64,000 bases of DNA from Paradesertivirga superstes. GTDB lineage: Bacteria > Bacteroidota > Bacteroidia > Sphingobacteriales > Sphingobacteriaceae. The stretch lies in NCBI RefSeq assembly GCF_037622515.1, contig NZ_JBBJCN010000009.1:1-64000 (forward strand), read 5' to 3'. The notes beneath the pieces are model-generated. The model did not search any database and was not told the DNA's origin. It saw nothing but the letters and a program-made list of their open reading frames with translations. Shown piece by piece: positions 46,101-53,380 of this stretch. The stretch's first letter is position 1; each line of letters begins with the position of its first letter. The position numbers and the translations under genes are program-made.

Positions 46101-46147
46101 TGTGGCGAAATCGGGAATGGTATTCCCATATGTGGTTATAGATCCCA
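46101..46147 (+). promoter_or_regulatory. Enhancer-like block of sRNA copy 3
   Basis: TGTGG at 46101 and 46131 (30 apart) with a perfect dyad GGGAATGGTATTCCC between them. Its end is 79 bases before the predicted start of copy 3. Confidence 0.6.
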
Positions 46148-46200
46148 ATGGGGTTAAATGAAATATTTTAGAACAGGTCTGAGAAGGGGTTTTCAGCGTT

Positions 46201-46214
46201 GGCACCACATTTGT
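46201..46214 (+). promoter_or_regulatory. Sigma-54-like promoter of sRNA copy 3
   Basis: TTGGCAC with GG at 46201-46202, ten bases, GT at 46213-46214. The predicted start at about 46226 again coincides with the RNA hairpin. Confidence 0.6.
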
Positions 46215-46224
46215 CTTTTAGTAT

Positions 46225-46295
46225 ATGCCCTCCCAAAGGGCATGTTTTTCATAGGTAGATGTAGGGTCGAATCAAATATTCGACCCTTTTTTTTT
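46225..46295 (+). ncRNA. Small RNA unit, copy 3
   Basis: Hairpin at 46225-46243, linker, and a perfect 10-bp terminator stem (AGGGTCGAAT with ATTCGACCCT), then nine or more T. The loop of the terminator differs from the other copies (CAAAT), while the stem is fully paired. Confidence 0.75.
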
Positions 46296-46408
46296 AAAAA
46301 ATGCAAGAAATGTTTTTACCGGTATTTAAGGTAAAATATTTCTGTTAGTCATTGTAAATCAATAATTTATCTATAATGGATGTTTAAGCCTTTTTTTGCT
46401 TAAATAAA

Positions 46409-46439
46409 TTTGGCACGTATAACATTATATCTATATTTG
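46409..46439 (+). promoter_or_regulatory. Housekeeping promoter of sRNA copy 4
   Basis: TTTG at 46409-46412, 19 bases, then TATATTTG at 46432-46439, a full match to the Bacteroidota consensus. The predicted start at about 46443 is the hairpin start. A TGGCACG also lies here, but it is six bases too far upstream and has no GC or GT at +12, so it is not a working sigma-54 site. Confidence 0.75.
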
Positions 46440-46441
46440 TA

Positions 46442-46510
46442 ATGCCCTCCCAAAGGGCATGTTTTTCATAGGTAGATGTAGGGTCGAATTTAAATATTCG
46501 ACCCTTTTTT
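46442..46510 (+). ncRNA. Small RNA unit, copy 4
   Basis: Same hairpin (46442-46460), linker and terminator as the others, with the stem AGGGTCGAAT/ATTCGACCCT fully paired and six T at the end. Unlike copies 1-3 it lacks the enhancer block and sigma-54-like element. It ends 40 bases before ubiX. Confidence 0.75.
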
Positions 46511-46549
46511 ATTATTTAACTTTTTCATTGCTGTTTTGTTAAGAATCTG

Positions 46550-47113
46550 ATGAGGAAAAAAAAGATAGTTATTGCAGTGTCTGGTGCCAGTGGTTCAATT
46601 TATACAAAGGTTTTATTTGATAAATTATTGAATCTTCAATCTGATATTGAAGCGGTAGGTATTATTATGTCTGATAATGCAAAGGAAGTTTGGAAATATG
46701 AATTAGAGGAAGATTCTTATATGAATTACCCCTTTAAGTTTTATGCCAAATCGGATTTTACTGCTCCATTTGCATCCGGTTCGGCAAAGTTTGATACCAT
46801 GATAATTTGCCCTTGCTCAATGGGCACTTTAGGGAGAATTGCTTCGGGTGTTTCTGATGATCTGACTACAAGGGCAGCAGATGTAATTTTAAAGGAGCGA
46901 AGAAAATTAATTCTTGTTGTAAGAGAAACTCCGTTTAATCTTATCCACATCAATAATATGAAAACGGTTACAGAGGCCGGGGGAATTATTTGTCCGGCAA
47001 CGCCATCTTTTTATAGCAGGCCCGCTAGCATCGAGGCAGTGGCTGCAACTGTGGTTGACAGGGTATTAGATTTAGCAGGTTTGAATAATGATTCATACAG
47101 GTGGGGCGGATGA
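46550..47113 (+). CDS. ubiX: UbiX family flavin prenyltransferase
   Basis: A 187-residue enzyme that adds a dimethylallyl group to FMN to make the prenylated cofactor of UbiD-type decarboxylases. VIAVSGASGSIYTKVLFD at the N-terminus is the FMN-binding stretch. CPCSMGTLGRIASGVSDDL and LILVVRETPFNLIHINNM, with ICPATPSFYSRP, are family motifs. No ubiD is in the window. It begins 40 bases after the last sRNA terminator. Confidence 0.9.
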   Translation: MRKKKIVIAVSGASGSIYTKVLFDKLLNLQSDIEAVGIIMSDNAKEVWKYELEEDSYMNYPFKFYAKSDFTAPFASGSAKFDTMIICPCSMGTLGRIASGVSDDLTTRAADVILKERRKLILVVRETPFNLIHINNMKTVTEAGGIICPATPSFYSRPASIEAVAATVVDRVLDLAGLNNDSYRWGG

Positions 47114-47183
47114 ATGCTTGAGGAATAAACTAATAATGAGAGAGTAAAAACAATTCCCAAGCTCAGTTTTCAACCCAAATTCT

Positions 47184-47191
47184 TATCTTTG
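47184..47191 (+). promoter_or_regulatory. Possible -7 box of mtaB
   Basis: TATCTTTG is a full match to TAnnTTTG, 11 bases before the ATG, so the leader would be about 7 nt. No TTTG box is seen 19 bases upstream. Confidence 0.45.
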
Positions 47192-47201
47192 CAGCTTGAT
47201 T

Positions 47202-48521
47202 ATGAGGAAAAAAGTTGCATTTTATACATTAGGCTGTAAATTGAATTATTCCGAAACCTCAACAATCGGAAGACAGTTTAATCAAGCTGGATTTTCGACA
47301 GTTGATTTTACCGATACTCCTGATGTATATTTAATCAATACATGTTCTGTAACTGATAATGCGGATAAAAAATGCCGTAAAGTAGTTAAAGAGGCACTGA
47401 AACATTCACCCAACGCATATATATTAATTGTTGGTTGTTATGCTCAGCTAAAGCCTAAAGAAATTTCCGAAATTCCCGGAGTCGACATGGTTTTAGGAGC
47501 TGCTGAAAAGTTTCAGATAATTGAATACTTAACTGATCTAACCAAAAATCCGAAGGCTCTCGTTTATAATCAGCCAATTGCTGAGGCAAAACAATTCAAT
47601 GCATCATATTCTTACGGTGATCGTACCCGTACCTTTTTAAAGGTACAGGATGGCTGTGATTATTCGTGTACCTTTTGTACCATTCCATTGGCAAGAGGCT
47701 CAAGCAGAAGTGATACTATTGAAAATATAGTTAAGCAGGCGGAAGAAATTGCTGCTTCCGGGGTAAAGGAAATAGTACTCACGGGTGTAAATATTGGCGA
47801 TTTTGGAATCAGGGGCGGTAAAAGAGAGGATAAATTTTTAGATCTTGTAAAAGCTCTCGACGAGGTGAAAGGCATTGATCGAATCCGGATTTCTTCTATT
47901 GAGCCAAATTTGTTAACCAATGAAATTATCCAATTCGTTTCTGTTTCGAAACGATTTGTGCCTCATTTTCATATTCCCCTTCAATCAGGCTCCGATAAAA
48001 TTCTGTCACTGATGCGCAGGCGTTATAAAAGGGAATTATATGTTGAGCGGGTTGCCAGGATTAAAGAAGTAATGCCCGATTGCTGTATTGGCGTAGATGT
48101 AATTGTCGGTTTTCCGGGTGAAACACGCGAGGATTTTATTGACACGTACGATTTCTTAAACGGGTTAGATATCTCATATCTCCATGTGTTTACCTATTCA
48201 GAAAGAGAAAACACGATAGCCGCAGAAATGCCGGATTCTGTACCCGGATCTCAGCGCGCCGATCGAAGTAAAATGCTTCATATACTTTCTGATAAAAAAC
48301 GCCGGGCATTTTATGAAGCGCAGTTAGGAAAAGATGCTCAGGTTTTATTTGAGGGCGACCAGAAAGACGGTTTGATGCATGGCTTTACAACCAATTATGT
48401 TAAGGTTCAGGCGAAATATGATCCTGTTCTTGTAAATGAGTTGAAATGGATAAAACTGGAAACTATTTCAGCATCAGGAGAGGTAGAAATATCAGAAGCT
48501 GCAGAAGTTCTGGTTCATTAG
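47202..48521 (+). CDS. mtaB: tRNA (t6A37) methylthiotransferase MtaB
   Basis: A radical-SAM methylthiotransferase that turns t6A37 into ms2t6A in ANN-reading tRNAs. From the ATG at 47202 it has 439 residues; the TTG two codons before is less likely. The N-terminal cluster ligands are Cys12, Cys48 and Cys79, and the radical-SAM cluster is CxxxCxxC at Cys152, Cys156 and Cys159 (GCDYSCTFC). A TRAM-like domain closes the chain. It is followed by lgt after 36 bases. Confidence 0.92.
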   Translation: MRKKVAFYTLGCKLNYSETSTIGRQFNQAGFSTVDFTDTPDVYLINTCSVTDNADKKCRKVVKEALKHSPNAYILIVGCYAQLKPKEISEIPGVDMVLGAAEKFQIIEYLTDLTKNPKALVYNQPIAEAKQFNASYSYGDRTRTFLKVQDGCDYSCTFCTIPLARGSSRSDTIENIVKQAEEIAASGVKEIVLTGVNIGDFGIRGGKREDKFLDLVKALDEVKGIDRIRISSIEPNLLTNEIIQFVSVSKRFVPHFHIPLQSGSDKILSLMRRRYKRELYVERVARIKEVMPDCCIGVDVIVGFPGETREDFIDTYDFLNGLDISYLHVFTYSERENTIAAEMPDSVPGSQRADRSKMLHILSDKKRRAFYEAQLGKDAQVLFEGDQKDGLMHGFTTNYVKVQAKYDPVLVNELKWIKLETISASGEVEISEAAEVLVH

Positions 48522-48546
48522 TTTTATGTTTTTCCGAACATCCCAT

Positions 48547-48554
48547 TATCTTTG
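48547..48554 (+). promoter_or_regulatory. Possible -7 box of lgt
   Basis: TATCTTTG matches TAnnTTTG fully. If the start lies 4 bases after the box, as in the other promoters, it falls on the A of the lgt ATG, a leaderless message. Confidence 0.45.
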
Positions 48555-48557
48555 GCC

Positions 48558-49724
48558 ATGTTTCCAACCCTATCGTATCTTATTGAATATTTAACTGGCG
48601 TTAATATTCCGCTTCCTATTCAAACGTTTGGTTTTTTTGTGGCGCTGGCATTTGTGGCGGCATATATCGCTTTATCTGAAGAATTAAAGCGCAAGGAGGC
48701 CGAAGGATTAGTTCATCCTTTTAAAACTCAAATAACTATTGGCGAAGCTCCTTCAACCTTTGATTTAATCATTAATGGTTTTTTAGGGTTCTTAGTTGGG
48801 TATAAACTTCTTTACGCAATTTTAAATTATACAGCTTTTGTCGACAATCCTCAAGAAACTATTTTATCAACAAGAGGGAATTTTTTAGGTGGTCTAATTC
48901 TGGCAGGATTATTCGCATACCTTGCTTATTCTGATAAAAAAAAACAGCAACTTCCCAAACCAAAAATAGTTGAAGAAACCGTTCATCCTTATCAATTGAT
49001 GAGCAGTATTGTAGTTTGGGCCGCTGTATGGGGTTTCATAGGTGCTAAAGTTTTTCATAATCTCGAGTATATCGACGATTTTATGAGAGATCCTATCGGG
49101 GGCCTGTTTTCATTTAGCGGTTTGACATTTTATGGCGGTTTAATTTGCGGTGGTGCGGCAGTAATTTACATCGCGAATAAACATGGAATAAAACCAGCGA
49201 ATATGTTTGATGTAGGTGGGCCTGGAGTTATGATCGGTTACGCCGTCGGTCGATTGGGGTGCCATATGTCAGGAGATGGTGATTGGGGGATAAATAATAC
49301 GTCTCCAAAACCATCCTGGTTAAGCTGGGCTCCGGATTGGATGTGGGCATTCAAATACCCGCATAATGTAATCAGCGAAGGGGTTCCTATTAAAGATTGT
49401 GTCGGAAGGTATTGTGCCGAACTGCCTCTGCCGGTATACCCAACTGCATTTTATGAGGTGATAGCAGGCCTTATATTATTTGTATTTATGTGGTCTATCC
49501 GTAAAAAGATTAAACCGGCTGGTATGATGTTCTCAATCTATCTGATTTTAGCCGGAGTTGAACGTTTCCTGATTGAAACAATCAGGGTGAATTCTTTATA
49601 TCACGCTTTCGGATTAAGTTTTACTCAGGCAGAGTTAATTTCTGTAATTATGGTGATCGCAGGAATTGCAGGGATGATTTGGTCAGTTAATAATCACAAG
49701 AAAAAACATCTGTCAAAAGCATGA
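48558..49724 (+). CDS. lgt: Prolipoprotein diacylglyceryl transferase
   Basis: An integral membrane enzyme that adds diacylglycerol to lipoprotein cysteines. From the ATG at 48558 it has 388 residues, longer than the 290-residue E. coli protein because of an inserted segment near residues 50-150. The family signature region reads GRLGCHMSGDGDWG, where E. coli has GRxGNFxNGExWG; Asn and Glu are replaced, which is usual in Bacteroidota. Seven hydrophobic helices are visible. It overlaps suhB by four bases. Confidence 0.9.
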   Translation: MFPTLSYLIEYLTGVNIPLPIQTFGFFVALAFVAAYIALSEELKRKEAEGLVHPFKTQITIGEAPSTFDLIINGFLGFLVGYKLLYAILNYTAFVDNPQETILSTRGNFLGGLILAGLFAYLAYSDKKKQQLPKPKIVEETVHPYQLMSSIVVWAAVWGFIGAKVFHNLEYIDDFMRDPIGGLFSFSGLTFYGGLICGGAAVIYIANKHGIKPANMFDVGGPGVMIGYAVGRLGCHMSGDGDWGINNTSPKPSWLSWAPDWMWAFKYPHNVISEGVPIKDCVGRYCAELPLPVYPTAFYEVIAGLILFVFMWSIRKKIKPAGMMFSIYLILAGVERFLIETIRVNSLYHAFGLSFTQAELISVIMVIAGIAGMIWSVNNHKKKHLSKA

Positions 49725-50512
49725 ATTTAGAGGTATTAACACAAGAAGTTATCGCTTTATCAAAGCAAGTCGGTGCCTTTATAAAAGCGGAATCAATTAA
49801 ATTTAGGATAAGCGATATTGAGTATAAGGGACACAGTAATTTAGTGTCTTATGTAGATAAAGCTGCCGAGGAACAAATTGTAAAAAGGCTGGTGGAATTA
49901 CTTCCCGAAGCCGGGTTTATAACAGAAGAAGAAACGATCAATAAGATCGGAGATGTTTATAACTGGATCGTTGATCCTTTGGATGGGACAACTAATTTTA
50001 TTCATGGACTTCCTGTTTTTTCTGTAAGTATCGCCTTAGAGAAGAACAAAGAATTGGTACTCGGAGTGGTCTATGAAATTAACCTGGATGAATGTTTTTA
50101 TGCCTGGAAAAATGGAGGGGCGTATTTGAATGCTAAGCCTATAATGGTTTCTCCTCATGCCGAATTTTCGAAAACTTTAATAGCTACTGGTTTCCCGTAC
50201 TATAATTTCGATAAAGAAGATCAATACCTGAGAATTGTTAAAGAATTAATGCAGCATTGTCATGGCATCCGGCGTATGGGATCTGCTGCTGTTGATATGG
50301 CTTATGTAGCCTGTGGCAGATTCGATGCGTATTTTGAATACAATATCAATTTGTATGATATCGCTGCCGGAGTGGTGATTGTAAGAGAAGCCGGAGGAAC
50401 TGCCTTTAATTTTTCAGGCAACGATGAGTTTTTTGCCTCCAGGGAAATTATTGCATCAAATGGAAAAATAGGCGAGGCGATGAAAGGGGTGATACAGAAA
50501 CATTTTTTTTAA
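49721..50512 (+). CDS. suhB: Inositol monophosphatase family protein
   Basis: A 263-residue magnesium-dependent sugar phosphatase. The metal site is in FITEEE and WIVDPLDGTTNFIHG (motif DPxDGT), and the third ligand is in the YDIAAGVVIVREAGG stretch. Substrates may include inositol, fructose-1,6-bisphosphate or 3'-phosphoadenosine, and SuhB-type members also act in ribosome assembly. It is coupled to lgt by a four-base overlap. Confidence 0.9.
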   Translation: MNLEVLTQEVIALSKQVGAFIKAESIKFRISDIEYKGHSNLVSYVDKAAEEQIVKRLVELLPEAGFITEEETINKIGDVYNWIVDPLDGTTNFIHGLPVFSVSIALEKNKELVLGVVYEINLDECFYAWKNGGAYLNAKPIMVSPHAEFSKTLIATGFPYYNFDKEDQYLRIVKELMQHCHGIRRMGSAAVDMAYVACGRFDAYFEYNINLYDIAAGVVIVREAGGTAFNFSGNDEFFASREIIASNGKIGEAMKGVIQKHFF

Positions 50513-50546
50513 ATAGATAATCTCACGCAAAGATCACAACGAAAAA

Positions 50547-50589
50547 AAACGCAAAGGGCGCTAAATCATACTTAGCGCTCTTTGCGTTT
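50547..50589. terminator. Large inverted repeat, probable terminator (REP-like)
   Basis: An 18-bp stem with one G-U wobble (50547-50564 and 50572-50589) and a 7-base loop lies between suhB and the convergent nfu gene. GCAAAG-rich arms like these recur in Bacteroidota genomes as REP-like sequences. It can stop transcription from both sides. Confidence 0.75.
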
Positions 50590-50609
50590 CTATTATTTTG
50601 CCTGAAACC

Positions 50610-51179
50610 TTACATCGCTTCAGCAACTACTTCCTGAACTTCAGGAACCATTCGTTTTAGCAAGCTTTCAATTCCTGCTTTAAGTGTGAATGTTGAAGAA
50701 GGGCAGCCACTACATGAACCTCTGAGTTCTACAGTCACCAAACCTTCATCAAATGATTTAAAGCTTATAGCGCCACCATCCTGTTCAACAGCCGGACGAA
50801 CATAGTCATGTAATATTTGCTGAATTTTTATTTCAGTTTCTGAACCTTCAAATGCCGGCGCTTCGTCCGAATTCGCAACTTCTTGTATTTTTAGTTCTGA
50901 TTCAACTGCTCCTTTGACAAATTCCTTTAAAATAGGCTCAATATCTGTCCATTCTGAATCTTCGGTTTTTGTAATAGTTACAAAATTACTTGCGAAGAAT
51001 ACACCATTTACAAAATTGAACTTATATAATTCTTTAGCAAAGGGAGAACTTTCAGCACTTGCTTTAGTAGCGTAATCAGCGCTTCCGTTTAATAAAAGCT
51101 TATTTACCAGAAACTTCATGGTCGCCGGGTTTGGCGTTGTTTCTGTATATACATTTATATTACCTGCCATTGTTGCCAT
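50610..51179 (-). CDS. NifU-like iron-sulphur scaffold protein
   Basis: A 189-residue scaffold with an Nfu N-terminal domain (ETTPNPATMKFLVNKLL, about 13-29) and a C-terminal NifU domain (about 110-185) with the cluster-binding CxxC motif in LRGSCSGCPSS. It carries and hands on Fe-S clusters. The start at 51179 (MATMAGNINVYTE) and the ATG nine bases later are both possible. It converges with suhB across a strong inverted repeat. Confidence 0.9.
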   Translation of the reverse strand: MATMAGNINVYTETTPNPATMKFLVNKLLLNGSADYATKASAESSPFAKELYKFNFVNGVFFASNFVTITKTEDSEWTDIEPILKEFVKGAVESELKIQEVANSDEAPAFEGSETEIKIQQILHDYVRPAVEQDGGAISFKSFDEGLVTVELRGSCSGCPSSTFTLKAGIESLLKRMVPEVQEVVAEAM

Positions 51180-51263
51180 TTCTGAGTTTTTTACAATGCA
51201 AAACTACCAATTTTCACACCAGTTAAATAGTATACTCCAGCTTTTTACTTGAGTATGACTACC

Positions 51264-52610
51264 CTAATTTATTCCGGTGTACGAAGTTGGACTAATTCGT
51301 TTTATTTCTTCTTTTACTACATCAGAGACATCCAGCGTTTTCACGAATTCTGATATGGTAGCAGCGTTTACGTTCTGATTGGTTCTGGTAAGTTCTTTTA
51401 AGGCTTCGTACGGATTTGGATATGCTTCTCTTCGTAATATAGTTTGGATCGCTTCAGCAACTACCGCCCAGTTAGCCTCTAAATCATTTAATATTACATT
51501 TTCATTGAGTAAAAGTTTTCCTAATCCTCTCAGAGTTGATTTTATAGCAATTAAACTATGTGCAACCGGAACTCCGATGTTTCGCAGAACAGTCGAATCA
51601 GTTAAATCCCGTTGTAAACGAGAAACAGGAAGCTTGGCTGCCAGGTGTTCAAAAATGGCATTAGCTAAACCTAAGTTACCTTCGGAATTTTCGAAGTCTA
51701 TCGGATTGACTTTGTGTGGCATAGCCGATGATCCAACCTCGCCCGCCTTAATTTTCTGACGGAAATAATTCATGGAGATATACGTCCACATATCACGATC
51801 TAAATCCATAATGATATTGTTGATGCGCTTTAATGCATCACACTGAGCAGCAAAGTTATCGTAATGCTCAATCTGAGTGGTGTATTGAGAGCGGTTCAAG
51901 CGCAGGGTATTATTCACAAAATTATTCGCAAAAGCCTTCCAGTCTATCTCCGGATAAGCAACAAAATGTGCGTTGAAGTTACCTGTTGCTCCACCGAATT
52001 TAGCAGAATAAGGTATGATTTTAAACTGCCCCAACTGTGCTTCCAGGCGTTCTACATATACCATTAATTCCTTCCCCAATCGTGTCGGAGATGCCGGCTG
52101 GCCGTGAGTATGTGCCAGCAAGGGGATGTCTTTCCATTCCTCTACCCGATTTTTTAAATTGGCGATTAACTCCTCTAAAGCCGGCAGATAGACTTTATCG
52201 ATAGCTAGTTTAAATGAATGAGGTATAGAGGTATTATTTATGTCTTGTGAGGTAAGACCAAAGTGAATAAATTCTTTATGATCACTTAAGCTTAATTTAT
52301 CGAATTCTTCCTTAATAAAGTATTCGACAGCCTTTACATCATGATTTGTAATGCTTTCAATTTCTTTAATGCGCTGAGCGTCTTCCTGTTTAAAGCTTTT
52401 GTATATTTCTCTCAGCTTAACATACTTCTCTTTTGGGAAATCTTTGAGTTGTGGCAGAGGCAGTTCACATAATGCAATAAAATATTCTATTTCAACATAA
52501 ACCCTGTATTCTATTAATGCAGCTTCAGAAAAATAGTCTGCAAGTTGTTGTGTTGTTTTTCTATAACGTCCATCAATAGGGGAGATAGCATATAAGGGCG
52601 ATAAGCTCAT
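51264..52610 (-). CDS. purB: Adenylosuccinate lyase
   Basis: A 448-residue enzyme of purine synthesis acting at two steps: SAICAR to AICAR, and adenylosuccinate to AMP. The fumarase/aspartase signature SSAMPHKVNPIDFEN (catalytic serine loop) is visible, with the catalytic His in HTHGQPASPTRLGKE and TSQDINNT. It is divergent from the TetR gene, so this gap holds promoters in both directions. Confidence 0.96.
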   Translation of the reverse strand: MSLSPLYAISPIDGRYRKTTQQLADYFSEAALIEYRVYVEIEYFIALCELPLPQLKDFPKEKYVKLREIYKSFKQEDAQRIKEIESITNHDVKAVEYFIKEEFDKLSLSDHKEFIHFGLTSQDINNTSIPHSFKLAIDKVYLPALEELIANLKNRVEEWKDIPLLAHTHGQPASPTRLGKELMVYVERLEAQLGQFKIIPYSAKFGGATGNFNAHFVAYPEIDWKAFANNFVNNTLRLNRSQYTTQIEHYDNFAAQCDALKRINNIIMDLDRDMWTYISMNYFRQKIKAGEVGSSAMPHKVNPIDFENSEGNLGLANAIFEHLAAKLPVSRLQRDLTDSTVLRNIGVPVAHSLIAIKSTLRGLGKLLLNENVILNDLEANWAVVAEAIQTILRREAYPNPYEALKELTRTNQNVNAATISEFVKTLDVSDVVKEEIKRISPTSYTGIN

Positions 52611-52691
52611 GAAATTAAAATTTTGCGCAATTTACGTTTTTAGTCACATACAGCCATAATTCAGGCAGCATTAAGTTTTTCGAATTTTCCT

Positions 52692-52731
52692 TATGGAAAC
52701 TTTGCAATTGAAAAAAGTTTCCATAGTTTTG
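52692..52731 (+). promoter_or_regulatory. TetR-operon promoter overlapping a 12-bp operator dyad
   Basis: A full Bacteroidota promoter, TTTG (52701-52704), 19 bases, TAGTTTTG (52724-52731), overlaps a perfect 12-bp inverted repeat TATGGAAACTTT (52692-52703) and AAAGTTTCCATA (52714-52725). The dyad covers both promoter boxes, the classic site for TetR autorepression. The TetR gene is the first in the operon it would control. Confidence 0.8.
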
Positions 52732-52757
52732 CAAGAGGTTTAAGGAGAAACATTTAA

Positions 52758-53369
52758 ATGGATGTAAGGGAAAGAATATTGGCAGATGCAGATGAGCTGA
52801 TTTGCACATTCGGTGTAAAGAGGATTACAATGGATGATATTGCCAGGCGGCTCGGGATTTCTAAAAAAACCATTTATCATCATTTTAAAGATAAAAATGA
52901 ATTGATCTATATACTGTTTCAGAATATGCTCGAAAAGCATATGGCAGTTATGGATGCTCAAACTGCAAACGCAGGCAATGCCGTTGAGGAGGTTTTTTTG
53001 GTTGTAACACATTTGCAGGGAATGCTGTCTAAAATGAATCCTATGGTTTTTTACGATTTACAACGGTATCACCCCGAGGTATGGACATTGTTTAAAAATT
53101 TCAGGTATGCCTACATGAAAGAATGTCTCCTGAAAAATTTAAAATGGGGTGTTGAAGAGGGATTTTTCCGTAAAGAATTAAATCATGAAATCATAGCTCT
53201 TTTTAGGCTTGAACAGGTAGATATGGTTTTTAATCAGATCGTGTTCCCGCCGGGTAAGTTTATGCTCCTGGAAGTAATGACAGAAATAACAGAGCATTAT
53301 TTATATGGCCTCTGCACTTTAAAGGGACATAAATTAATTAATAAGTACAAACAAATAACAGAAGAATAA
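52758..53369 (+). CDS. TetR/AcrR family regulator of the efflux operon
   Basis: A 203-residue repressor. The N-terminal helix-turn-helix is seen as ITMDDIARRLGISKKTIYHHF (about 24-44), with the family trait of helix 3 followed by KDKNEL. The rest is the ligand-binding dimer domain. It is the first gene of a tetR-tolC-adaptor-RND run; the strong operator dyad upstream suggests autorepression and induction by an efflux substrate. Confidence 0.92.
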   Translation: MDVRERILADADELICTFGVKRITMDDIARRLGISKKTIYHHFKDKNELIYILFQNMLEKHMAVMDAQTANAGNAVEEVFLVVTHLQGMLSKMNPMVFYDLQRYHPEVWTLFKNFRYAYMKECLLKNLKWGVEEGFFRKELNHEIIALFRLEQVDMVFNQIVFPPGKFMLLEVMTEITEHYLYGLCTLKGHKLINKYKQITEE

Positions 53370-53380
53370 TAATAAGAAAT

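Larger units (their letters stand above)
45430..46510 (+). repeat. Four-copy sRNA repeat locus
   Basis: One intergenic region of about 1.2 kb holds four copies of a roughly 70-nt RNA unit at 45555, 45969, 46225 and 46442. The first 48 nt are identical in all four. Copies 1-3 also share the sequence upstream to about -125; copy 4 does not. The DNA between the copies holds no gene. The units differ from CRISPR repeats: they are 70 nt long, spaced 217-414 bases apart, and each ends in a terminator. Confidence 0.85.

Noticed and set aside
46411..46425. Sigma-54 site at copy 4
   Set aside because: TGGCACG is present, but ten bases after GG there is AT rather than GC or GT, and the site is six bases too far from the RNA start.
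45430..46510. CRISPR array
   Set aside because: The repeats are about 70 nt, each with its own promoter and terminator, spaced 217-414 bases apart. There are no regular short spacers and no cas genes.
50547..50589. Insertion-sequence end or MITE
   Set aside because: It is a single inverted repeat with no second copy, no target-site duplication and no transposase; it fits a terminator or REP-like sequence.
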